DNA from: an uncultured Bacteroides sp.
Lineage (GTDB): Bacteria > Bacteroidota > Bacteroidia > Bacteroidales > Bacteroidaceae
Length of the DNA: 63,343 nt
Direction: 5' to 3'
Assembly: GCA_900542985.1 (NCBI GenBank)
Contig: UQPQ01000012.1
Span: 1 to 63,343, forward strand
Shown: positions 17,341 to 28,631 of the stretch, one piece after another
Numbering within the stretch: the first letter of the stretch is position 1
Layout of the letters: each line of letters starts with the position of its first letter
Position numbers and translations under genes: made by a program
Notes under the pieces: generated by a model
Seen by the model: the letters and a program-made list of their open reading frames with translations, nothing else
Told to the model about the DNA's origin: nothing
Database searches by the model: none

Positions 17341-18909
17341 ATGAAATATTCTATATTGCTTCTTTTGTGGCTTTGGGGAAGTATTACGACCTTGTATGCC
17401 CAGTGTGATACTGTATCGGTAGGTGTGAAATCAGATGGAACGGAACTGAAGGCAGCAGCTTTTTCTTTCCATCGCTATATCGAATCGTTTACTCTTTCGC
17501 CTGATGGGAAGAAGTTGCTGATTACTTCTCCCGATTGGGACAAGTATCCGAAATCGCTCAAAAATAAAGGGCAGTTTGCTTTGTATGATTTGAATACAAT
17601 GCATAAACAATGCGAGGAAAAGATGGATTTTCCTTATACGTATGTGCGTTATACTCGAAAAGGAATTCTGAAGAGTCGGTTTGTCAGTCTTTCGTTATTG
17701 GATACGTTGACTATGAAACCTATATGGAAGACGACTTTGTCTCCTGTTTATATAAACGATTCATTAGGTATTATATTGGGATATGGAAATAACCAGTTGA
17801 AGTTGAAGGCCATACGAATGGAGGATGGAAAGCGATTGTGGGAGGCTAAGATAGGACGTAAGTTTGGATGGAGTCAAATTTATCCGCTTGCACCAGCAGA
17901 ACTGTTAATTGTGGGAGATGATATAGAACGGTTGAATTTGCTGACAGGGCAATACACTACATACGAAGCGAAAACAGGGATTATAGATACAAAGACAATT
18001 GCAGGCATGGTGATGCTTGGAGTGGTAGCAGGTGCAGTAGGTGGAGTGGTTGGAGGAGCCGTATCACCGGGTGCTCCTGTTTCTGTACCCTATTGTGTCC
18101 CTTCTACCAGTGCACAAGTCATATCAGGACTGGTATCCAATGTGGTGCAGACTGATTCTTGTTTTTATATGGCTGACCGGAATAGAATGGTGTGTCTGGA
18201 CAGACAAATGAACCCAAGGTGGGTATATGAATTACCGAACAAGACTGCTTCTTCATCTTATCTCGAAAAAGAAGGAAATACACTGCATCTTGTCAATACG
18301 GGATACGGTATTAAGTATGGGAATCAGAAGGTAAAGTCGGGAAGGGCTTTTGTGGCGGGTTTCGATGCTACTACAGGGAAACAATTATATTGGCACTATT
18401 TTCCGGAAAAGAAGGATCGTGTATTAGACTGTATCCATGCTGAAGATAAGACTTGTATGATATTGTCGGAGGGACTGGCTTATCGGAATGTAGAAGATTC
18501 TGTGTTGAATCTGACACGATGGGATATCGAAAAGTATGGTAAGCTGGAAGGTATGATACATTATACTGTATATGCAGAAGATTCTTTGTCGGATGCCTTA
18601 CTTCCTGTAGAGTATGATGGTGCTCATTATCCGGTATTTACAGAGAAGGGAAGGTTATATTTGGTAGATAAGGATTTGCATATCTATAAGGAGTATTCAC
18701 AAGATTCTCTTTATTTTCCTTGTGTAGAATTAGAAGACTATGTTTGTGTGTATCGGCAGAATGATTTTAGACTGATTCATAAACTGGGTATGCCGATTTC
18801 CTCTCTGTCGGTAGGATGGAAGCAGGGTATGATGACTGATACACAGCTTATTCTACTTGACAATCAGAATCGTTTACTGTTTATTGACAAGAAAGATTTA
18901 CTGGAATAA
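17341..18909 (+). CDS. Secreted propeller-like protein with an internal glycine-zipper segment, function unknown
   Basis: 522 residues. A signal peptide of about 20 residues ends LYAQC. PQQ/WD-like repeat sequences (FTLSPDGKKLLITSPDWD, MEDGKRLWEAKIGRKF, CLDRQMNPRWVYELPNK, DATTGKQLYWHYFPEKK) suggest a beta-propeller. Unusually, residues 222-244 are GMVMLGVVAGAVGGVVGGAV followed by SPG, a glycine-zipper-like hydrophobic stretch placed between blades and followed by a Pro/Ser/Cys segment. Such stretches insert into or associate with membranes. No catalytic motif is recognised. It lies behind the sulfatase with a possible terminator between them, so co-transcription is uncertain. Confidence 0.75.
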   Translation: MKYSILLLLWLWGSITTLYAQCDTVSVGVKSDGTELKAAAFSFHRYIESFTLSPDGKKLLITSPDWDKYPKSLKNKGQFALYDLNTMHKQCEEKMDFPYTYVRYTRKGILKSRFVSLSLLDTLTMKPIWKTTLSPVYINDSLGIILGYGNNQLKLKAIRMEDGKRLWEAKIGRKFGWSQIYPLAPAELLIVGDDIERLNLLTGQYTTYEAKTGIIDTKTIAGMVMLGVVAGAVGGVVGGAVSPGAPVSVPYCVPSTSAQVISGLVSNVVQTDSCFYMADRNRMVCLDRQMNPRWVYELPNKTASSSYLEKEGNTLHLVNTGYGIKYGNQKVKSGRAFVAGFDATTGKQLYWHYFPEKKDRVLDCIHAEDKTCMILSEGLAYRNVEDSVLNLTRWDIEKYGKLEGMIHYTVYAEDSLSDALLPVEYDGAHYPVFTEKGRLYLVDKDLHIYKEYSQDSLYFPCVELEDYVCVYRQNDFRLIHKLGMPISSLSVGWKQGMMTDTQLILLDNQNRLLFIDKKDLLE

Positions 18910-19128
18910 ACATCATTACACGGGTAGCTAAGTATTGAAGTATTTTCTCGTATTCTTGAGATTATCTTTAGGTAGATACACTTTGGGATATCAATAGAGA
19001 TAAGTGTGGTAAATTGGAATAATCTACTAGTAATTTATTCCATACTTCTTGTAGTTTATACGAGTAGGAATGGCATAAATATTGAATCTAATTATAATTA
19101 AAGAAAAGACTATGTAAAGGGAAATCAT
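18910..19128. other. Non-coding gap before the GH2 gene
   Basis: No gene seen. Two weak inverted repeats are present: ACACTT (18978-18983) with AAGTGT (19002-19007), and GGAATAA (19016-19022) with TTATTCC (19035-19041) around a CTAG centre. Either may be a regulator site for the beta-galactosidase or a weak terminator of the gene before it. Confidence 0.35.
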
Positions 19129-19136
19129 TATTTTTG
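19129..19136 (+). promoter_or_regulatory. -7 box for the GH2 gene
   Basis: TATTTTTG fits TAnnTTTG, 33 bases before the ATG at 19170. The -33 element is not evident. Confidence 0.5.
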
Positions 19137-19157
19137 TGTGGAAATATCTATTACTAA

Positions 19158-22280
<3,123 letters not shown>

Positions 22281-22346
22281 GCTGTGTTGTTCTAAGGGAT
22301 AGATTGTGTAGAGAGAGTCTTTTATATTCTCTTTACCAAAGAGAAA

Positions 22347-22387
22347 AATCCCGGAGTCTCTTAAAGAGTACTCCGGGATTCTTTTTT
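22347..22387 (+). terminator. Terminator of the GH2 gene
   Basis: An 11-bp perfect stem AATCCCGGAGT (22347-22357) with ACTCCGGGATT (22370-22380), followed by CTTTTTT. A shorter AGAGAATATAAAAGACTCTCT-like hairpin precedes it. Confidence 0.85.
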
Positions 22388-22403
22388 ATATTTGATAACT
22401 GCT

Positions 22404-23297
22404 TTATTTCCGGTTTGTTTCTTTCTTGCGGTATTCCGAAGGAGATATTCCCATTACTTTGGTAAATACTCGTGAGAAATAGGCGGTTTCTTCAAATCCT
22501 AGTTGAATAGCCACTTCGTTTATTTTCATATCGGTCAGTTCAATGTATTGGCAGGCTTTCTGTATTTTTAGGCAGATGAAGTAATTGATTGGTGATACTC
22601 CCGTTTCTTTCTGAAACAATGCAGAAAAGTGTGAGGGAGAGTATTTGAAGTTACTGGCCAACTGCTTGAGGGTCATATTATGATGTATATTTTCCTGCAT
22701 ATAATGAATAGCTTTAGAAGCCAGTGAGCTGTCTTTGTTACCTGCCGCTACATTGATATACCGATAAGGTTCCAAATAAATGAAAGAGCCTAAGAAACGG
22801 TATAGACTGAGGGAAGTATATACCATGTATTCTTTGATATATCCCATGGAGAAACATTGATAGATCTCTTCGAATAGGTCTAAACGTTCTTGCATTCTTG
22901 AAGAATTTCCAGGCTGAATGGGCTGAGGATTGGGAAAAGAGGGAAGAAAGTTAGCGCATAATTTTCCACGGAAATGAATCCAATAGATAGTCCATGGATT
23001 ATCATTATTAGCCCCGAATGCATAAGGGCTTCCGGGAGGAATAATGATATATTCATTTTGTTTTACTGTATAGGTCTTTCCATGTATCTGATACCATCCT
23101 TCTCCGGCAGTACAGTAAATCAGCATGGCATAATCACATCCGTTATTTTTCTGAATATAATGATATTTCACGTGCGGGAAGAAACCTATCCTTCTAAGAT
23201 ATAAGTTTCCTATCAGAGGATCTTTACTGTAAGTAGACAGCAAATCTTCTGGCAGGGAAAGTACACGTTCGCCTCTGAATCCTTCTTTTATTTTCAT
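22404..23297 (-). CDS. AraC family transcriptional regulator
   Basis: 297 residues. The N-terminal cupin-type sensor domain (YHYIQKNNGCDYAMLIYCTAGEG, IIIPPGSPYAFGA) binds a small ligand, probably a sugar. The C-terminal double helix-turn-helix (about residues 200-297) has LKQLASNFKYSPSHFSALFQKETG and VAIQLGFEETAYFSRVFTK. Start ATG 23297 is preferred to the GTG three bases upstream. It is divergent from the mannose-6-phosphate isomerase operon, with promoters 25 bases apart, and is the obvious candidate regulator of that operon. Confidence 0.92.
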   Translation of the reverse strand: MKIKEGFRGERVLSLPEDLLSTYSKDPLIGNLYLRRIGFFPHVKYHYIQKNNGCDYAMLIYCTAGEGWYQIHGKTYTVKQNEYIIIPPGSPYAFGANNDNPWTIYWIHFRGKLCANFLPSFPNPQPIQPGNSSRMQERLDLFEEIYQCFSMGYIKEYMVYTSLSLYRFLGSFIYLEPYRYINVAAGNKDSSLASKAIHYMQENIHHNMTLKQLASNFKYSPSHFSALFQKETGVSPINYFICLKIQKACQYIELTDMKINEVAIQLGFEETAYFSRVFTKVMGISPSEYRKKETNRK

Positions 23298-23315
23298 CAC
23301 TATCTAAAATAGTAA

Positions 23316-23327
23316 GATTGTACAATC
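23316..23327. promoter_or_regulatory. 12-bp palindrome in the araC leader
   Basis: GATTGTACAATC is a perfect palindrome between the araC -7 box and its start codon. It is a candidate operator for autoregulation, though AraC proteins more often bind direct repeats. Confidence 0.35.
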
Positions 23328-23336
23328 AATTCACAA

Positions 23337-23344
23337 CAAAGGTA
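23337..23344 (-). promoter_or_regulatory. -7 box for the AraC gene
   Basis: Minus strand TACCTTTG matches TAnnTTTG, about 40 bases before the ATG at 23297. Confidence 0.55.
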
Positions 23345-23368
23345 AGGAATGTTCCGTAAGAATTGCTG

Positions 23369-23376
23369 TACTTTTG
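23369..23376 (+). promoter_or_regulatory. -7 box for the mannose operon
   Basis: TACTTTTG, 26 bases before the ATG at 23403. The -33 region is poor, which fits a promoter needing an activator such as the divergent AraC protein. Confidence 0.6.
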
Positions 23377-23402
23377 TCTAAAATTTAAAATATATAGTTG
23401 TC

Positions 23403-25151
23403 ATGAGAGCAAGTAATTACGATAAACATCCTTTTACCGCAGTAAACGGTAATTTGTGGAAAGGATGGGAGAATATTAGTGAAGAACTGATGCATTGTAT
23501 CCAGCAGAAAGCACAGCAGGGTACTTGTGTATGTGTGGTAGAATGTTACCATGGAGTTCATCACGAAGAATTGGAAGCTGGATTTGCTTTGCTGAAACCG
23601 GCTTTGACTATTCACACAAAAGATTTGTTTAAATCGGAAGAAGAATTGAAGCCGATGTTGCAGCCGAATATTACAGACGACTGTTTGTTTGGTTTCCGTG
23701 CTCATTTCTCGTATGCCGACTTTTTGGATCAGGATAAGGTAAAGGCTGCACAAAAACAGATTGCCGACGCAAAAGGTCTGGTATTAGTATATGGACATGG
23801 AGCAGCTACTGTATGTCCGGCAGATGTATTGGTATATGCCGATATGCCTCGTTGGGAAATCCAGTTGCGTGCACGCCGTCATGAAATTAACGGTTTGGGT
23901 GTACATAATAGTGAAGAAGCTCCTTCTTATCAATACAAGAGAGGTTATTTTGTAGACTGGATAGTTTGTGACAACTTGAAAAAGACCTTGTTGCCGGTAG
24001 CCGACTATTGGTTGGATACAACTATCAGCGGACAACCTAAGATGATTGAAGGAGAAACTTTGCGTAAAGGTCTTGAAAAAACAGCACATCGTCCGTTCCG
24101 TGTAGTACCATTTTTCGATCCGGCACCTTGGGGTGGACAGTGGATGAAGGAAGTGTGCGATTTGGATCGTTCGAGAGCAAATTTCGGATGGTGTTTCGAC
24201 TGTGTTCCTGAGGAAAACAGCTTGAATCTTCAGGTACAAGGTGAATTGTTTGAAATGCCTGCAAACAACTTGGTATTCTATCAGACAAGAAATCTGTTGG
24301 GTGGACCGGTAGAAGCTCGCTTTGGTCAGGACTTCCCTATCCGTTTCGACTTCCTCGATACGATGCAGGGAGGCAACTTGAGTTTGCAGGTACATCCTAC
24401 TACACAATATATCCGTGATACATTCGGTATCTACTATACTCAGGACGAAAGTTACTATTTGTTGGATGCAGAAGAAGGTGCTACTGTATTCCTCGGCTTG
24501 AAGACAGGTGTAAATCCGGATGAAATGATTGATGCTTTGAATGAATCGCAGCAGACAGGAAAAGCTTTTGATGCAAATAAATATGTAAATCAGTGGCCGG
24601 CTAAGAAACATGACCATTATTTGATTCCTGGTGGTACTATTCACTGCTCCGGAGCAGGTGCAATGGTATTGGAAATCAGTTCTACTCCGAATATCTTTAC
24701 ATTTAAGTTGTGGGACTGGGGCCGTTTAGGATTGGATGGTCGTCCTCGTCCTATCAATATTGGTCATGGTTCAAAAGTAATTCAGTGGGAACGTCAGACA
24801 GAATTTACTCGCGAACACCTTATCAACCATGTAGAACCGATGGGTTCTGGAGAAGGCTGGAGAGAAGAACGTACAGGTTTGCATGAAAATGAATTTATCG
24901 AAACACGCAGACACTGGTTTACTGGTAAAGTTGCTCATCATACAAATGGCGGTGTGAATGTATTGAACGTAATCGAAGGCGAAGAATTGATTGTAGAAAG
25001 TCCGACAAATGCATTTGAACCATTTGTAGTACATTATGCTGAAACATTTATAATACCGGCTTCGGTAGGTGAATATACTATCCGCCCTTACGGTGCTTCA
25101 GAAGGTAAGGAATGTGGTACCATCAAGGCATTTGTACGCTTTAATGCATAA
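23403..25151 (+). CDS. manA: Mannose-6-phosphate isomerase, class I, with extra N-terminal domain
   Basis: 582 residues, against about 320-400 for a plain class I isomerase, which interconverts mannose-6-phosphate and fructose-6-phosphate using zinc. The C-terminal 350 residues are the isomerase: FFDPAPWGGQWMKEV, zinc-binding QVHP (His331), YLLDAEEGATVFLGLKTG and LIPGGTIHCSGAGAMVLEIS. The N-terminal 210 residues are a separate domain with GLVLVYGHGAATVCPADVLVYADMPRWEIQ, which recalls a nucleoside/uridine-kinase-like fold without an intact P-loop. The role of that domain is unknown. First gene of the mannose operon, and the next gene starts four bases after its stop codon. Confidence 0.88.
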   Translation: MRASNYDKHPFTAVNGNLWKGWENISEELMHCIQQKAQQGTCVCVVECYHGVHHEELEAGFALLKPALTIHTKDLFKSEEELKPMLQPNITDDCLFGFRAHFSYADFLDQDKVKAAQKQIADAKGLVLVYGHGAATVCPADVLVYADMPRWEIQLRARRHEINGLGVHNSEEAPSYQYKRGYFVDWIVCDNLKKTLLPVADYWLDTTISGQPKMIEGETLRKGLEKTAHRPFRVVPFFDPAPWGGQWMKEVCDLDRSRANFGWCFDCVPEENSLNLQVQGELFEMPANNLVFYQTRNLLGGPVEARFGQDFPIRFDFLDTMQGGNLSLQVHPTTQYIRDTFGIYYTQDESYYLLDAEEGATVFLGLKTGVNPDEMIDALNESQQTGKAFDANKYVNQWPAKKHDHYLIPGGTIHCSGAGAMVLEISSTPNIFTFKLWDWGRLGLDGRPRPINIGHGSKVIQWERQTEFTREHLINHVEPMGSGEGWREERTGLHENEFIETRRHWFTGKVAHHTNGGVNVLNVIEGEELIVESPTNAFEPFVVHYAETFIIPASVGEYTIRPYGASEGKECGTIKAFVRFNA

Positions 25152-25155
25152 GATT

Positions 25156-26256
25156 ATGAAGACGGAAAAACGAATTGTAATGACATTGGATGCAGGGGGA
25201 ACCAATCTGGTTTTCTCTGCCATTCAGGACGGAAAGGAGATAGTATCCCCTATTACATATCCGTCGGAGGTGGATGACATTCAGATATGTCTTCAAACTC
25301 TGTTGAAAGGTTTCGAGGAAGTAAAGGCTTTGCTTTCCGAATCTCCTGTTGCTATCAGTTTTGCCTTTCCCGGTCCGGCAGATTATCGTGCTGGTATTAT
25401 CGGAAATTTGCCTAACTTCCCGGCTTTCCGTGGAAAGGGAGTTCCCTTGGGTCCTTTTTTGTCGGAGCATTTCGGTATTCCTGTGTTCATTAATAATGAC
25501 GGTAATCTTTTTGCATATGGAGAGGCTTTGGCTGGAGCATTGCCGGAAGTGAACGCATTGCTGGAAAAGGCAGGTAACTCGAAACGCTATCATAATCTTA
25601 TCGGTATTACGTTTGGTACCGGATTCGGATGTGGAATTGTTATTAACCAGGAATTATTGTTTGGAGACAATCAGACTGGTGGACACATCTGGTGCTTGCG
25701 CAATAAGAAGTATCCTTCGTACATCGTAGAGGAAAGTGTAAGCAAACGAGCTGTTCCCAGAGTATATAATGAACTATCTGGTAATACTTCAGAATTGACC
25801 CCTAAAGATGTATTTGATATTGCCGAAGGGGTATGTCCTGGTAACAGAGAAGCAGCCATAGCAGCTTTCTCTGAGTTGGGAACTATGGCTGGTGATGCCA
25901 TTGCTACAGCTTTGTCACTGATAGACGGGCTGGTCGTGATAGGGGGAGGACTGGCTGGTGCAGCGAAGTATATTCTGCCGGCACTGATGGACGAATTGAA
26001 AGGAAAAATCAGTATGAAAGACGGTACAGAGTTTAATAGACTTTCATCAATTCCGTATTGTCTGGAGAATCCGAATGAATTGGAAGCTTTTCTTCAAAGC
26101 GATTCTTATGAACTTGATATACCGGGTACAGATAAGAAAATACGTTGCTGCTTCGATAAGAAGATTGGTGTACTTTTGTCTCATGTGGGCGCAAATCGTG
26201 CTATTGCTTTAGGAGCATATTGGTATGCATTGAATGAGTTGGATAAAAATAAATAG
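25156..26256 (+). CDS. ROK family sugar kinase (probable mannose/hexose kinase)
   Basis: 366 residues. The phosphate-binding motif D12-A-G-G-T-N17 and the second ATP motif GLVVIGGGLAGA mark a ROK/actin-fold sugar kinase. FINNDGNLFAYGE and ITFGTGFGCGIV are also family motifs. The usual ROK zinc signature with clustered cysteines after GGH is not present: here GGHIWCLRNKKYPSYIVEE is seen. The length exceeds the usual 300-320 residues. ATG 25156 is the start, as the longer frame begins inside the isomerase gene. Position between isomerase and mannosidase suggests it makes mannose-6-phosphate, by inference only. Confidence 0.85.
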   Translation: MKTEKRIVMTLDAGGTNLVFSAIQDGKEIVSPITYPSEVDDIQICLQTLLKGFEEVKALLSESPVAISFAFPGPADYRAGIIGNLPNFPAFRGKGVPLGPFLSEHFGIPVFINNDGNLFAYGEALAGALPEVNALLEKAGNSKRYHNLIGITFGTGFGCGIVINQELLFGDNQTGGHIWCLRNKKYPSYIVEESVSKRAVPRVYNELSGNTSELTPKDVFDIAEGVCPGNREAAIAAFSELGTMAGDAIATALSLIDGLVVIGGGLAGAAKYILPALMDELKGKISMKDGTEFNRLSSIPYCLENPNELEAFLQSDSYELDIPGTDKKIRCCFDKKIGVLLSHVGANRAIALGAYWYALNELDKNK

Positions 26257-26259
26257 AAT

Positions 26260-28617
26260 ATGAAGAAATATATACAGACATTGTCGGTCGCATTACTTGC
26301 TTTGGGTGGCGTAGCTTGTAGTACAAGCAAAGAGCAGGTAGCTTCTCAGGAAGAATTATCGCAATATGTAGAGCCGCGTATCGGTACGGCTCATTGCCGT
26401 TGGTTTCATTTTGCACCAGGTGCAATGCCTTTTGGTATGGCTAAACCGGGACCTTCTACCAATGGCTCTTTAGGAAATGCTTCCGGATGGGAAGCAACGG
26501 GATACGATTATCGTGATACTTCTATTGAAGGTTTTCCATGCTTGCATGAATTCCAAGTAGGAGGAATCGTTTTGATGCCTACTCAAGGTGAGTTGAAAAC
26601 AATACCGGGACTACCTACCGATAGTGTAAAGAAGGGATATCGTTCGGCATTCGACCGTAATACAGAAGTTGTACAGCCTGGATATTATTCTGTACTACTG
26701 AAAGATTATCAGATTAAGGCAGAGGTTACTGCAACTCCTCGTGTCGCTTTTCAACGTTTTTCTTTCTCGAAAGGTGGAGAAAATCATATTTTGTTTGATA
26801 TAGGTAACCGTCAGGGAGAGAGTGGAGCGGCAGTAGATGCTTCTGTCGTTTATACCGAAGACGGAAGGATAGAGGGATGGGTAATAACTGAACCCGAATA
26901 TGTAAAGAAATATCAGCCGGGAGCACAAGTGCCATTGTATTTTTCTGCTGTAGTAGACAAACAGCCTGATGGTTTTGGTGTATTCAATGGTGATAATGTA
27001 AAACAGGGAGTACGTGAAACAAAAGGTGTAGGCGCTGGTGTTTATCTCACTTATCAGGTAAAAGATTCTGTACAAGTGACTGCAAAAGTGGGTTTATCGT
27101 ATACTTCTGTAGAAAATGCACGAATCAACTTGCAGAAAGAAGCTGAAAATCTGTCGTTCGACGAAGTAAAAGAACAGTCACACCAAACATGGGAAAACTA
27201 CTTAGGACGAGTACGTGTGGAAACAGCCGATAAGAACAATAAAATTAAGTTCTATACCGGTCTGTACCATGCGTTGCTGGGAAGAGGACTGGTGAACGAT
27301 GTGAATGGTGCTTATCCGCATCACAATGGCTCTATTGGTCAGCTCCCAATGGAAGGAGACAAGCCTGTACACAATGTGTATAATACCGATGCTATTTGGG
27401 GAGGCCAGTGGAATTTGGCTCAGATTTGGGCATTGGCTTATCCGGAATACCTTTCCGATTATATCAGTAGTCATTTGCAGGCTTACAAAGATGCGGGATG
27501 GCTGGCCGATGGCTTAGCCAATAACCGTTATGTATCAGGAGTAGGTACTAATCTGTTGAGTACGGTAATTGCGGGAGCTTATCAATGCGGTATACGTGAT
27601 TTTGATACAAAACTGGCTTATGAAGCTTGCTTGAAGAACGAACTGGATGGAAAGAACCGTCCTTTAGGAGCTGGAAAAGTCGATACAGAGATGTTTGTAA
27701 AATATGGCTATGTTCCTCATCTGGATGAAGGAAATGGCCCCGATGAGGCGTTTATGTTCTCTGCTTCTCATACATTGGAGTATTCGTACAGTGCTTGGGC
27801 AGTAGCTCAATGGGCAAAAGAAAATGGAGATGAGAAGAATTATAATGAATTGATGCGTTTGTCTAAGGGTTGGGAAAGACTTTATGATGCTTCTACAAAC
27901 TTTATCCGCCCGAAGAAGGCTGATGGTCAGTTTATAGAACCTTTCGATCCGATGCAGGTTTGGAGAGGATTCCAAGAAGGAAATGCATGGCAGTATACTT
28001 TCTATGTACCTCATGATACAAAGTCTTTGGTCGAAAAAGTGGGAGCTGATGTGTTTACTGCTCGTTTGGACAGTATCTTTACTCAGTCGCAGAAGAAGAT
28101 ATTTAGTGGTGGTACTGAGGTAGGAGCCTTTGCCGGACTTCAGACGCTTTATAATCAGGGTAACCAGCCTTGTCTGCATATTTCATGGTTGTTCAATGAA
28201 GCAGGTCGTCCGTCGCTCACTCAGAAATGGGTTCGTGCTATCTTGAACGAGTTCTATGGAACAGAAGGTATTCACGGCTATGGATATGGTCAGGATGAGG
28301 ATCAAGGTCAGTTGGGAGCTTGGTACGTGATCTCTTCAATGGGACTCTTTGATGTAAAAGGATTGACAGATTCTGAACCCTCTGTTGGTTTGGGAGCTCC
28401 TTTGTTCGATAAGATTACCATTCAATTAAATAATCAATACTACAAAGGCAAGGAATTTGTCATTGAAGTAAAGAACAATACAGCAGAAAATCCTTATGTA
28501 CAGCAATATACATTGAATGGAGAAGCGTTGCATGAAACGCGTATACCGTTCTCTGCACTGACAGAAGGAGGATATTTACAGATAGAAATGGGCAGTCAGC
28601 CTAAAGATCAATATTAA
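26260..28617 (+). CDS. GH92 alpha-mannosidase lipoprotein
   Basis: 785 residues, full length for GH92, calcium-dependent inverting exo-alpha-mannosidases. A lipoprotein signal ends LGGVAC (Cys20), so it is membrane-anchored. The N-terminal sandwich begins YVEPRIGTAHCRWFHFAPGAMPFGM. Barrel motifs include FYTGLYHALLGRGLVNDVNG, YNTDAIWGGQWNLAQIWAL, EGNAWQYTFYVPHD and DEDQGQLGAWYVISSMG. Where the broken GH92 at 789-2099 has GNEPSHH, this one has GNQPCLH, so linkage preference probably differs. It starts three bases behind the ROK stop codon and supplies mannose to the operon. Confidence 0.93.
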   Translation: MKKYIQTLSVALLALGGVACSTSKEQVASQEELSQYVEPRIGTAHCRWFHFAPGAMPFGMAKPGPSTNGSLGNASGWEATGYDYRDTSIEGFPCLHEFQVGGIVLMPTQGELKTIPGLPTDSVKKGYRSAFDRNTEVVQPGYYSVLLKDYQIKAEVTATPRVAFQRFSFSKGGENHILFDIGNRQGESGAAVDASVVYTEDGRIEGWVITEPEYVKKYQPGAQVPLYFSAVVDKQPDGFGVFNGDNVKQGVRETKGVGAGVYLTYQVKDSVQVTAKVGLSYTSVENARINLQKEAENLSFDEVKEQSHQTWENYLGRVRVETADKNNKIKFYTGLYHALLGRGLVNDVNGAYPHHNGSIGQLPMEGDKPVHNVYNTDAIWGGQWNLAQIWALAYPEYLSDYISSHLQAYKDAGWLADGLANNRYVSGVGTNLLSTVIAGAYQCGIRDFDTKLAYEACLKNELDGKNRPLGAGKVDTEMFVKYGYVPHLDEGNGPDEAFMFSASHTLEYSYSAWAVAQWAKENGDEKNYNELMRLSKGWERLYDASTNFIRPKKADGQFIEPFDPMQVWRGFQEGNAWQYTFYVPHDTKSLVEKVGADVFTARLDSIFTQSQKKIFSGGTEVGAFAGLQTLYNQGNQPCLHISWLFNEAGRPSLTQKWVRAILNEFYGTEGIHGYGYGQDEDQGQLGAWYVISSMGLFDVKGLTDSEPSVGLGAPLFDKITIQLNNQYYKGKEFVIEVKNNTAENPYVQQYTLNGEALHETRIPFSALTEGGYLQIEMGSQPKDQY

Positions 28618-28631
28618 ATAATGACATTACT

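Noticed and set aside
25069..25155. Upstream extension of the ROK kinase
   Set aside because: It lies inside the mannose-6-phosphate isomerase gene in another frame; the DAGGTN motif fits the ATG at 25156.
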